The notes beneath the pieces were generated by a model. That model was not told the DNA's origin and searched no databases. It worked only from the letters and a program-made list of their open reading frames with translations. The position numbers and the translations under genes are program-made. Source: Camarhynchus parvulus (taxonomy: Eukaryota > Chordata > Aves > Passeriformes > Thraupidae). From it: DNA of 64,000 bases. Below, in pieces: positions 1 to 11,449 of the stretch; the stretch's first letter is position 1; the number at the start of each line of letters is the position of its first letter. The stretch lies in the NCBI RefSeq assembly GCF_901933205.1, contig NC_044600.1:2356001-2420000 (forward strand), read 5' to 3'.

Positions 1-1778
1 TTTCTTCTCCAGCAGGCAGAGGTGCAGCACCCCCTAGGCTGTCCCTGGGCATGGTGGTGGCATGGCCACACTCCCAGCCTGGTGGTGACCAGCCCTGTGT
101 CCAGCTGCAGCCCAGAGCACAGCTGGGGCTCAGCAAACACTGAGGTTCAGCCCTGGATTCCACATCCCCAGCCTTGAAGAGCCATCTCTTTTGTGACACG
201 CTTGGTTTGCTGCTCTCACAGACAGAGAATTCATTTGCCCTCTCTCTCACAAGTTTATCCAGCTCCTTTTTACAGCCAGGTTGAATTCTCATGCCCTGCT
301 TCTGTACTTCCTCACTGGTCTCATCTGCAGCCCCCAAATTTCCAGCCTTGGCTGGTTTAAAGGCAGCACCAGCCCATTCCCTGGAACCAGCCCAGTGCTG
401 TATTTTGGCTTCCCCTCCCTGCTGTGATGTGAGAGCAGCCCCAGGCAGCCTTCACCTTGCAGTCTGAACGAGCCAATATTAATTCCTTTCTCTGTATATG
501 GGCATCCCATTCCCCTGTTATTAATAATATTTCTTTATGCCTGTTTCTCATGAGAATTCACCTTTCTTTAATGTGGGAAGCCAACCCTATTCATAACAGG
601 CCTGTTATGGTGTCAGCCACCCCCTGGGATTTTTTTCTTTTCTTCTTTTTTTTTCCCTCTGCTAGGAGCAACCCAGGATTTTTTCACAGTCACATTAGGT
701 ATTGGTGATTTATAGTTTATCTTTGTAATACTCAATTGGTTTTTTTCTTTATGTCATTTTCAGTTGGTGATTTATATACTAGTTACATACAGCAGCTCCT
801 ATGAGAATGACTTTCAACTATTAGATTTCATCCCACTGCTATTACTTCAAATCCTTAGCAAAATCCAATTCTCGTGTCATGCACACCTCCTCCTCTATTG
901 TCAGTGGTGCTTGGCTTTGAGCTACTGGAATATTTCATTGATACATTCCTACTTTTTAATGCCAAACTCCTTAATGAAGATAATTATGGAGATTTTTCCA
1001 TTCTTGTATTATTCTACATCTTTTAATTCTTAATTACTAATGCTCCACCCAAATGTCGCAATAACAGTTATTAGTCCTTAAATATATATATAGATGAACT
1101 GTACATGCATTCCCCAATGTTGAAAATACATATCATGGAAGTGAGATAATGGACCTAATCTCATCCTACTCTTGGGAATCCCATGACAACATTTATTACA
1201 TTATATTTTTATATATATATCAATTTCTTCTTTGTAAATGCTTTCCAGTAGTGGAGCTTGACCAGAGCTTTATCTTTTCTTGACACTTTGTGTGTCAGAA
1301 TTACAGAAAAATAAGGAAAACACTATCAGTTTTGATATCCTGGGAGGAGGATTATCTCCTCTCCTCCACATGAATGCACTGAACCTGCTCTGACTTTTAG
1401 TGCCATTATCATCATTCCTCATCAGCCTGCCTTTGTGCTCATCAACATCATCCTTATCAAAAATTAAGTCAAGGTGAAAGTGTTCTTTTAATTTGGAGGA
1501 AGAAATATATGCTGTCTTTAATCATGAGCAGATGTCTTGCTTGCTGCAAACCTCCCTCTTATGTGGTGAAACACCACAGATTGCAGTCTCAATTCTTCCT
1601 AGGGCTGATTCTCTGCACTCTGGTGATCACTTAAAGCCAGCAGAGCTTTGCCTCAGCTACTCCTCATTTCCCCATGTGCTGTCCATAAGTTGTGCCTTGT
1701 GGGACAAATGGAACTGGGGAATCCATGGATTTAAAATTTACCTTTCCCCCTCCCCAGTGGTTGAACCCACAGGCATTC
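1..1778. other. Non-coding stretch, probable intron (left edge)
   Basis: I see no exon or recognised repeat here. The first 250 bases or so are fairly GC-rich and the rest is AT-rich with short T tracts. Open frames are short and lack plausible splice sites or codon bias. If the exon at 6252-6450 is read correctly, this is part of the intron downstream of it. Confidence 0.5.
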
Positions 1779-2183
1779 TGTCACCATGATATTTTCTGAA
1801 AAGTCCTCTTTGCCCAGGATTTTTTCCTGAGAAGTTGAGAGGCCTCAGAAAAGAATGAAAACAATAATTATCTCATTGCTTGGGAATGTGATCTGGAGAT
1901 TGTTTACCAACAGCTGCATCTTTGATTGGTTCCATGTGAATTGTTTTTAATTAATGACCAATCACAGCCAGCTGTCTCGGACTCTGAGGAGTCAGTCACG
2001 AGCTTTCATTATCATTCTTGTCAAGCCTTCTGATGTATCCTTTCTCTTTCTCTAGTATAGTTTTAGTATACAATTTCTTTTAATATAATATAATATAATA
2101 TCATTATATAATAAATCAGCCTCTGAGAACTTGGGGACAGATTCTCATCTCTCACCTCATCCTGGGGAACTCACAACACCACA
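1779..2183 (+). mobile_element. Solo LTR of an endogenous retrovirus, copy 1
   Basis: About 405 bp that begins TGTCACC and ends CACCACA, the TG...CA boundaries typical of LTRs. It contains an AT-rich run of TAATA units followed by AATAAA at 2110-2115, which fits an LTR polyadenylation signal, and then a conserved tail with TCTCATCTCT and CATCCTGG. The same order of blocks recurs at 32869-33324, which shows that this is a dispersed family. From memory it resembles LTRs of songbird endogenous retroviruses; I cannot name the subfamily. No internal gag, pol or env sequence adjoins it, so it is a solo LTR. No convincing target-site duplication is visible, so the ends may be off by a few bases. Confidence 0.75.
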
Positions 2184-4130
2184 GAATTCTTCAATCCAGT
2201 CTACCCAAACAGCTCTTCAACAGTGTGAAGGTGTGGTTGGGAAATAATCAGCCAGACACCTCTGGCAGCACCAGCTTGGCATGGCCACAAACTTATGGTG
2301 TCTATGATTCCCCTTTAGCTCTACACTTGCTGATTTTCAATGCAACTTCCTTGGCTTATTAGTCACTAATTCATGTTAAATATTCTTCATGGAGACCCCC
2401 TCTCCTTAATACACCAGTTTGCTCCTATTTGAGACCCTGAAATCTCAGTGTGATTTGCCTCATTAACTTTAATTTTCAGCTAGCTTTGTTTATACTTCCA
2501 TTTTCTTCATACAAAATGATGCTATTATTTAATTGCAGATTACTTTCAGGTTTTCTGGCTTCCCCTCCACACTCCCTGTCCCCAAGCTGCAATCATTCCT
2601 CTTGCTCTGCCCAATTTCTTGGCTGAACTAGTCATATTCTATTTTTCCTCCAAACAAAAAGTAAAATAATTTTATTGTCTAGAGGAAAGAAAACAGATTC
2701 GATAAGGCTATAAAAACAGATGAAGCATGAAAATTTGTCATTAATATCTTACACATGTATAAAATTACCCAACAGAACTAAGGTTTACATGCACCTTTCA
2801 ACCCCTTTGATCAACATCACTGCTTACAGCCACTGAGAGGGCACCACTGGGAGAGAATTTGCCAGGCAAGTTCAGACACAGAGAATTTGCTGGTATTTTT
2901 CTATGCTTTAAGTGTGTTTTGTATTTAAACAGAAGGGAAAAATACGGTTTGGTTAAAATCCTTAGCATAGGGAGTTATTGGAGCAACCTTATTTGAGCAA
3001 CTTATGAGGAGAAAATATCTGAATACCACGTACAAAAGTGCTGTTACTTAAGGATAAGGTTCTGTACAAACCTACATGCTTTTTTATATTACTATTTACT
3101 TAGTGTGACAGTTTATTGGCATCTCTTCCTTATGATGCATCTACCACACCGAACGTTATGTTTTTCTAAGGAGGGAACTAAAGTAAGAGAAGACAAATCA
3201 TTTTAAATAGCCTATTTCTAATTTTAATTAGCACAGTCAATTAATTTTAAAGGTTTACATATAAATTTCTCACAGTTTGCTAACCACTATAACCTTACAG
3301 CTATTTTTTCCCCTCCTTGCTTCAGTCCTGTATTGGATGTGAATTTGTAAAGCTTCCTCTCACCAATATTTCTCAGGCTGTTTTTTTTTCTTTATTTTAT
3401 TTTGCTATGCTCATCTTTTCCAGTGTTTTGCAATAAATGCTTAGTTATTGCTAGTAGATGGAAAGCTTCAAAAATGCAACAGTTTCCAGTATTAGAGAAA
3501 CAAATAGCACTGAAGGACTGTAGTCAGGAAAAGCAAGAGGAAGAAAACACTTTTGAACATGGCCATGAGTGATGCCACAGCTGCCACCAGCTTTCATAGG
3601 GCACTTGGCTGGTTCTGGACATTCCTGACATCATTTCATCCCAAATCTCTCTCCTTGGCAAGGCAAAGCTGAGCTAAATCCCCACCAGGTGACAAATCAA
3701 TGTTTCAGATTAAGACAGGTCAGATATTAAAGATGCTGGGAGGAAAGAAGGCCATGCTTGTTCTGCTGTATGAACTCAGATTACCTGACTGGATTTTCCT
3801 GTCTCTTTTCACATTTTAGTCCATGAAGGAAGACAAGAAATGCTGTGACTGCATCAAGCCACTCCAAATTAGAATACAGAAAAAAACACCAACCAAAAAT
3901 CCAGCAGAAGATTGTAGAGGAAACCGTCCATTTAGAGCTATTTTTACCGTTTCACTGTTGGCTAAATGCATCCTGCATGCACAAGTGAACCACATGGACC
4001 TCAGGCCCATCAGATATTTTGGGTTGCTGTCATCTGCACCAAGTCACTGTGTAGCAGCACACTGGACACAAATATCCTGTGGGTCTTCCCCTTTTTCTGC
4101 TTTTTTATTCCTGCCACTAGATGCTGCCAT
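2184..4130. other. Non-coding stretch, probable intron
   Basis: Mostly unique AT-rich sequence. No exon with splice signals, CR1 end or RNA gene was recognised. Confidence 0.45.
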
Positions 4131-4302
4131 TAATATAATATATAAAAATATATAAATACAATATATATAAAATATATTTAATATAGATAAAATATATAAA
4201 TATTTAATATACAAATTATCTAATAATATATAGATATTTATATAAAATATATATTTAATATAGAAAATATAGAAAAATATAATATATAAAATATATAATA
4301 AA
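4131..4302. repeat. AT-rich low-complexity tract (TATAAA/AATATA)
   Basis: Nearly pure A and T in irregular ATATAAA and TTAATATAG units for about 170 bp. It is a degenerate TA microsatellite without a fixed period. A frame on the minus strand through it gives a Tyr/Ile/Phe-rich string that is only a by-product of the base composition. Confidence 0.85.
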
Positions 4303-6181
4303 ACACTAAAAAGGGCCACAAAAGAAGCTTTCCCTGCTGTAACCATAGTGCTACTTCAATTAAACTGTTTCAATAAGACACAAGTTGGAAAGGAAAAAAA
4401 ATCTTCACATAAAATAAACTCCAATTAAACTGCGATTTGAAGTTTAAAACTGAACTGTCAGGTAATTAGACAGGTGATTAAACTTCCTTCAACTTCACAC
4501 TTGGAAAGACATCTGATGCCTGCTTAGCCTGCTCACAGGGATGTGTGTCAGTGACATTCACATGTCAGAGCTGAGTTACTTGTAGAGCCACATTCTACCA
4601 GAGCCATGGCACATGTTTCTTCTGAAATTAAAAAAAAAGCAAAAAAAAACCAAAAAAACCCAACAACAACAAAAACAACAACAAAAAAACCCAAAAATGG
4701 CACAAAAAGCATTGGCAAATCCCAAACCTGAGCCTCTTTGTAAATGGCAAGACAGGATGCACATGCCTGTTCTGGAACTCCTCTACACCAGCTCCTGTCC
4801 CATACTCTCTGCAGGTAAGGCCCTGGGCACTGATTTAATCTACATCATTCTCACGCCAGTAAAGTATAAATATCAGTTACAAGCAACAGAAAGGAGCTGG
4901 AAAGAAGGTTCAGACCGTGAGTATGCAAAGCAAAAGCAGCAAATAATATATAACTTGATATTTTCTTTCCTTGGGGATATATTTGTAGCCCTTTGGAGCT
5001 TAACTCTGTGAAGAACCCAGTTTGGCTGCCTAGAATATTGTCAAGGGCATATTACAGCCTCAAATGTATAAACACAAAAGCAAATGATTGTTTCCAACAC
5101 AAGATCAAAAAAACCTGATGGTTTTTGTCAGCTGTCTATCAACTTGGAAAATATAATATTCTGCCATCATTTCAGTAAACATATCACCTTACAAATTTTA
5201 AAGTTAAACTTAGGTAATAATTTACAAATTAAAGAAAAAGAGGAGACACCTCAGGCGCGCAAAAAGCCCCTGAGGCTCCAGTCCTGGGCAGCAAAGGCAG
5301 AGGTGATTTCCAAGAGCCAGGCTGAATGTGGCAGCTCGGAGTGGCAGGGAATGCTCTCTGCTGGATGCTGGATTTGCCACTGCAGAGTGTAACTGCCTTC
5401 TGCAGCTATTTCAAGTGCATAGCACTCACTAATTCATTCCTCCTGATACACTACAGCAGCTGAAATCCACCTTTTGGGCCAAGTTTTGCCCAGAACAGAT
5501 GTATTTCCAAATCACTTATTAAGCCGCTAACAAGGCCTTAGAGGCTTAGAGACATTCAGGTGTCTCTTTATCAATGGCACGGTTCAATTTAATCCAGATA
5601 AGGAGCCTCTGGACAATTAACAGCTGACTAAAGTTCACTGGAGTCTCCAACTGGCTATCACATCACAGCACAGCATCGAGAGCAGAGCCAGTGCCCACAG
5701 CTCCTGCTCCTGTTGATTTTCCCTGTTTCTGACATCACAAGGAGACAGTGGCAATGGCAGATGACAAAATTTCTGAGATTATTACTACACACCATTGCTG
5801 CTTTCATAGGGCAAATCAAGAAACCCTTATTTCTGGAGGCTGCAGTCCTTTCACAGAGCTGCTCATCACCCAAGAGTTAAACTACAGCGCACAGCAGTGT
5901 CGGGGAGGGAAACGTCAAAAAATGTGAATTCCCTCGGCGCAGTATTTATGACCATTAGGGCAGCAGCGTTAACCTCCTCAGAAAGCTGCTCTGTGCCCAG
6001 CACACCAGCTCCATAAAACCACCAGCTCATCCATAAACCCTTAACTGCTCCAAGTGTTTTATTCCCTACAGCCAGCCCGACCTCCCACTTTCAGAAGCAG
6101 AAGTCAGCGGTTAGCGCTTCTTCAGCTGCGCTGAAACCAACGCTCACTTTTAATAATTACCCACAGGAACAAAAAGCCCGG
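4303..6181. other. Non-coding stretch, intron downstream of the protocadherin exon
   Basis: Holds an A-rich tract at 4629-4697 and otherwise unique sequence. The last 300 bases before the exon are somewhat richer in CpG (for example around 5930-5945) but show no clear element. No second exon was recognised. Confidence 0.45.
4629..4697. repeat. A-rich low-complexity tract
   Basis: Runs of A broken by C, in AAAAAAACC and AACAAC units. It could be a decayed poly-A tail of a retroposed sequence, but no body of such an element is recognisable next to it. Confidence 0.7.
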
Positions 6182-6215
6182 TGACTGACTGATTGACTGA
6201 TTGATTGATTGATTG
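6182..6215. repeat. Tetranucleotide microsatellite (TGAC/GATT)n beside a splice donor
   Basis: GACTGACTGATTGACTGATT followed by further GATT units, about eight tetramers with some interruption. In the transcript direction (minus strand) it lies about 36 to 69 bases inside the intron after the exon that ends at 6252, as a CAAT-type repeat. It is likely to vary in length between individuals. Confidence 0.85.
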
Positions 6216-6245
6216 CAATGATGGGTGAGGTGAGCAGAGCTCTGC

Positions 6246-6251
6246 ACTTAC
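6246..6251 (-). other. Splice donor (GTAAGT)
   Basis: On the minus strand the exon is followed directly by GTAAGT, the vertebrate consensus donor. Use of this site leaves one base (A) of a split codon at the end of the exon. Confidence 0.85.
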
Positions 6252-6450
6252 TGGACTCGGGGTCGGAGTTGCCATCTCCCTCGGTGCGGCTGTTGGGCGA
6301 TGCCTGCTCGTAGAACTCGTCCTGTGGGAAGCCCAAGGGCAGCGGGTGCGACGCGCTGGCCCCGCTCGAGGGCTCGTGGTCTCCGAGCCCGCTGTCACTG
6401 CAGCTCTCCTGGGAGCCATCGGGCAGGTGGAAGGTGACACGGCGCTGGGG
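6252..6450 (-). CDS. PCDH11X: Internal exon, cytoplasmic tail of a delta-1 protocadherin (probably PCDH11X, else PCDH9)
   Basis: A 199-bp exon in phase 0 that leaves phase 1, giving 66 codons without a stop. Delta-1 protocadherins are single-pass cadherin-family adhesion proteins of neurons; this piece lies in the intracellular tail. The peptide opens [19 protein letters not shown] (residues 3-7) is the conserved CM3 motif, a docking site of the RVxF type for protein phosphatase 1. A Ser/Asp-rich block [12 protein letters not shown] (residues 16-27) follows, and the exon ends [12 protein letters not shown] (residues 55-66). From memory, the first 26 residues or so fit PCDH9 best. The closing [12 protein letters not shown], the lack of gaps against PCDH11X, and the leftover A (which would start the Thr codon of PCDH11X) favour PCDH11X. 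PCDH1 and PCDH7 tails differ more after RRVTF. The exon is more GC- and CpG-rich than its surroundings. The family call is firm; the paralogue is not. The frame shown by the longest open frame over this stretch is a different, wrong one. Confidence 0.85.
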
Positions 6451-6464
6451 CTACAAGGAAGGAA
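6451..6464 (-). other. Splice acceptor (pyrimidine tract plus TAG)
   Basis: On the minus strand the exon is preceded by a pyrimidine-rich TTCCTTCCTTGTAG, a good vertebrate 3' splice site. AG is at 6451-6452. Cutting here starts the exon exactly on a codon (CCC CAG CGC CGT). A second AG lies 5 bases into the exon (CCCCAG), so a slightly shorter form is conceivable but would shift the frame. Confidence 0.8.
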
Positions 6465-9400
6465 CAGAACGACAACGGTTTCCACCACGGCCATTGCTCA
6501 ACGCTGCCAATTTAGGCAATGTGTTGTTTTGGTTATCTGCCGAGGATGTGTTACCCAGAGCTGTGCACAATTTCAGGCTTTCATGAGCTGCTTTCAAACC
6601 CGCTGCACCTGACAGCACTGCTTGCTGCTGGTTTTTAAAAATGTAAGCCCTGATGCAAAATGAAAGACACCTCAAACTAAAGAGATTCTGTCAGACTTCA
6701 CAAGTCTTTGGATACCTTTTGAATATTGACTTGGAGATTTCAATCACTTTTTGAGGCTCAATTTATTTCACTGCTGAGTTTTCTAGTTTTCAAAAAACAT
6801 TTTCTTTCCCATTAAAAGCTGTTCCACACTTTTGGGTCTAAAAAATGTGACACATTTATAATGCTGTTGGATTCTTCTGAGGCAGAGAAAGAACAAACAA
6901 CAACAACTCTTCTGTGTTGAAAACAATTTCGATAGATTTTGCACAGGCGTTAAACTAATGAATGAAAAGCAGATTCCCCTGCTCTCCTTCAGATATTTCA
7001 TTACAACTCCTTTGATTTTTGTTGTAAAAGGCTGGAAGCTGGGAACCAGGGAGCTGAGGATGGAAAGCATCTCAGCCCAAACGTGGAAGGAAGGGCCAGA
7101 TGAAACAAAGAACCAGGCACAGGACAGAGTTTTCATTGCCTAAGTGACCCTGCATGATTTAGGAACTGAATAACTGAAATGTAAATCTCTCTCAGTATAA
7201 AAAGAAAATATGAACAAAAAATAAGCAGCTCTCCTGCTCGTTTTGATGTGTCTGATATCCGTGTTTTGCAAACTCAAAACAGGAAGATTCAAAAAAACCC
7301 CAAAACCAAACTGTTTCAAATATTCTTAGGTTGCTGTTACTCAAAATTCCATTTGAAAGGCAATGCAAAACTTTCTGGATGCAGAACTGCTGGGATTTGC
7401 AAAATTGAAGACCAGACTTTTGACGCAATTATGCAAAAAAAGTATATAGTGTTCCTAACAGAGCAGATGTTGCCAGGGGTCCCTAGATATTTGGTTCCTA
7501 TAGGGTGGCGGTGTTGAAAGCATTCAATTACATTGAGTTTTTGCTAATTACATTGAATTTTCAGCTCCTCCACTTTTGCAAGTCTCTTTTTGTCACAGTG
7601 ACATTGTTCCACATGCCCACAGACAGCTGCTCTGCAGCGTGTGCAGCCAAGAACACGCAGCACCAACCTCACCTGTGCCATCCCTGACAGATGAGAGCGA
7701 CAGCCCTTCCTAACAGCTACCAGTAAGGCACTCAGGGCTTTCCCAGAAAACCTGTTTGAGTGCCTCACCACTGCTAATGGAGAGCTTCTCTTCTAATGTG
7801 GAACCTGCCTCTTTCTTGTTACAAAATAAATCACTCCTTCAGTCCCATCCATCACGGTCTGCTTATTCCCACTCATCTTTCTGGGATTTGGCACTTTATT
7901 CTGCTTCAGAATAAACAGACCTTATTATTTCAATCTGTCAGGTGCTCCTGCTCTCTCTGGCTGCTCCCCCCGTGCAGGAGCTCACTCATGGCTCCGTGCT
8001 TTGCCCAAAACCCTGCACCCAGCCCCAGCCAAGGTCCTGGCAGTCCTGAGCAGGATCATTTCACACCTCCTGCAGGCTCCCTTGCCATGGCAGCACAGCA
8101 CGTTTGTGACCTTGCCAACCACCATAATGCCCAGGTCCTCTTTATTGATCTTCTCCTCCTTTTTGGTTATTGCCATCGATTGCTGCAGCCTGAGAGTGGC
8201 ACTTTGCATTCATTGTTCCTGCCATCCCCTTCTTCCAGATGATTTCATCCTTTGCCTTCCAGTCCTGATTTCCTGTTTATCAAATTTGCAGATTTTAGAC
8301 TCTCCCTCATTTGGCAGATCTTTGAGAAACGTTGGAACAGATCAAGCCAAGACACTGCAGCTGAGCTCTGAAGAGCTGAACACAGAATGGATCCCAGTTC
8401 CATGGGGTGGAAATAGGAGAAGAAAATCCCTCTGTGGCAGCTCGGACAGCCTGGCAGCCCACTGGGAAAGGTTTCAGGTGGTGAAAGGGTCACAGCTGAC
8501 ACCCCCAAGTGCCCCCACTGCACTTTTGGGGTCACCAGAAGAATTGTTTGCTGAGCTCCAGAGCTGGCTGCCTGCAGCTGCCCCAGGGCTCTCTGGCTGG
8601 GACAGTGCTCCTGCTCCTCCTGCTGCCTTTTCCCACCACAGCTGGGTGAAAATGCATGGAGTGCCTCTGCACAGCCCAAAAACCACAGGAATTACTGATG
8701 TGTCCTATTGCACTCCACTCCAGCTGCCTCTCAGAGCCCTACCCACACCAGCAGTGTCAGTCAGTGCTCTCCTCAAAGCCCAAAGAAGTGAAGTTTTGTT
8801 GAGTTGCTCCAGTGAAATCATTCCTGCAATGTTTTTCATTCACTCCCTGCATTCAAAACTGCACCCAGCTTGCACAGATGTACAGCTATGACATGTGGAA
8901 AGGGAAAATGCTATTTCTTTCATCTGAAATGAGTTTAGTATTCACAGTATGGAAAAAATCCACCTCCATTGCATGAGCTGCTTGTAAAAACTGTATTTTG
9001 TGAGGTTTGCTCTGCCTTTTTGTTGTGTTATATCCTCTCCAAGCTACCAGTGAATTTTAAGTATTCTTAAAACATTTTTAGCCCAAGTTTTAGCATTAGA
9101 CACCAATGCTAGTTTTTGAAAATGATTGAGAACACAATGGTTGTTGCTCTGTACAACTGGTTACAGCTTTGTGCATCTGGGGCTCACTGAGTGTAAACAA
9201 AGGAATATTTATTTACAGGGTTCATTGTCAAAACACAGCAGAAGGTTTCAACCAGCTGACAGTAGAGGAGACCAGAAAGTCACCAATGTTTTTTTAACTT
9301 CCTAGTCCAGTGAGCAAAAGCAAATCCCACACCCCAAGCAAAATTAGAAATGTTTCTAACTAACCCTCACATTCAGTTAAAAATGGTAAATATTTAGCTG

Positions 9401-11388
9401 CATAAATTGAGATGCTATTAGTCAGAAGGATCAGACCCATATGATTCAAAATCAACTGGCACCAGCTAAAGGCTCATGATTTTAAATTTGATTGTGTCAC
9501 ACCTGATAACACTGATGACAGAGCACATCCAGAAAAATTCATCAAGATAAAAAAACCCAGCTATTCCTCTACATGGCAGTGCTGCCATTTCTTTAATTCA
9601 TGCAGGCGTCAGACAACGATCTGGAACAAGTAATTCTAATAAAATTTTGCCAAAAGCCGGGACTTATCTTCTGTCACAATTATTTTGGAAATTTCCTCCT
9701 TGAGGCATTTAAATTTCAATTTATAAGATTACAAAATATCCTCAGTCTCCAGCTGCTATTCTATTTATCTCCGAAGGGAGCCAGCACTGATAGTAATGGA
9801 ATAACAAGGATTATGGTTTGTTTTATTTATCTGGATGACAGTTGGTTGACTTTTTCAAAAAGAGAGAAATGCAAGCAAACCTATCATGTATTCTTGGAGG
9901 ATTCTGATGTAGGAACTTGTAATACAGACAATTAAACTGATAGGGACAATGAAGTGAAAATTTAAGGAAAAAAACCGTGCAGCAGTCTAGAGTTTCTCTG
10001 CCACATTTAAAAATATTAAATTACTCTTTATTGGCATGAGGAAAGTATTTTGCTTGCAGAGATGTCACAGACCAGGCACAAATGCTGTCAGAGGTCTCAG
10101 ATCGCATTCACTGCCGTTGGTAAAAGCTGAGTGTGTCTGGAGGGATCAAATTATCTCAGAAAACCGCAAACCTTTTACTCTCATTATTGAAATTTATATG
10201 AAGACTGATCAAAGCCCCAAACTATTCTGTGTTCAATCTTTCACTACAATAATTAGACTGTGGCAGTGGGAATAATAAAAGATGAGTCTAAGTAAATAGC
10301 TTTGGATACACTGAAGGGATGATTTCTGGTATTATACACCAGGGGTTAGCCAATTTATAATCAAAAAGGAAAAAAAAAGGTAATAGAAAAAGCAGCAGAT
10401 ATCAACTGAGAAACATTAAACTATTAACCTTATTATCTTCATTCATTGAAGCAAATTAATATCCATTTAAAAGGAGATCATAAAGAAAAAGCATTACTTT
10501 TTAATTTATGCTGAATTAATTATATTATTTAGATGATAATTCTGATTTAAAACAGATCTTATTTAGGAGATGCTGGGAGACAGTACAAAAGAACAGGACT
10601 ACTTCAACATCTCTCTCCACTATTAGCAGCCAGTAAATAAAGGAGTAGTGAAATAAATTTTTAATTTTCTCAGTGGCTTGTTTACTTCAAACGTTAGGAG
10701 GGTATGAAATACCTTAAATAACCAGAAAACAACTATGTTCAAGTGCAAACAGAAAAGAAGATCCCTAATCAAAGTACAATTTCCAGCTCCTATCTTTTTA
10801 TCCTCAACTATCACCTTTTGTTCCAAAACAGCAATTTTTGTTGCAGAGGCTTTCATTGAGACAAACAGGACCCAGCAACTATCAGTGCAGAATTCTCAGA
10901 ATAACATTAAAACAAACAGCCTGAGAGGATCCAACCATAAACCCAGTGGGAAATATGTCTTTGTGTTGAAACTCAACAGCGACAAGCCAGTGTTTTCATT
11001 TTTCCTTTCCCCATACAGAGTACAGTCGAGCACAACAAATACAGCTCAAAGAGTTTCTCTTAACTCTTTCATAAGTCTGTATTTCCCACAAGTTTTGCAG
11101 CCTGGCACATTAAATCTAAGATCTTGTTACATTATTTTGATGGCTTTGTCATAGGCAAAGTATGTAATACAGATCATTATAATTTTTCACTCAAATTAAA
11201 CTTTTCCATTTTTGCCAGCAGGGATCTGTATTTCTCTTGGATATCTACAAAGATGCCAAATTGCTCACCACTATCACACAGATAGAAACACTTCATTAAC
11301 AACACATCACTGTTGCATTCATCTTTTCTAATTCAGCACTGATCTTTTATGATTTAATTAATGAGTCCTGAAGTGGTCTTGTGTAGGA
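6465..11388. other. Non-coding stretch, intron upstream of the exon
   Basis: Unique sequence. The GC-rich part at about 7900-8760 is open in several frames on both strands (up to 296 codons on plus, 144 on minus) without recognisable protein similarity, so I treat these as chance frames. Nothing else was recognised. Confidence 0.45.
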
Positions 11389-11449
11389 GTGGGTTTGGGT
11401 TTTGGGTTTTGGGTTTGGGATGTGGGGTCTTGTTTGGTTGGGTTTGTTT
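11389..11449. repeat. G/T-rich low-complexity tract (GGGTTT-like)
   Basis: Units of GGGTTTG and GGGTTTTG repeat irregularly, then decay into TGGTTGGG. The spacing differs from the vertebrate telomere unit TTAGGG, so I call it a simple repeat, not an interstitial telomere. Confidence 0.65.

Noticed and set aside
6150..6494. 114-codon minus-strand frame over the protocadherin exon
   Set aside because: It is in a different frame from the one with protocadherin similarity and runs through both splice sites into the GATT repeat.
8001..8891. 296-codon plus-strand frame
   Set aside because: GC-rich stretch open on both strands, no known domain, and no initiation or splice context. Treated as chance.
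11389..11449. Interstitial telomere repeat
   Set aside because: Units are GGGTTT(T)G, not TTAGGG, and irregular.
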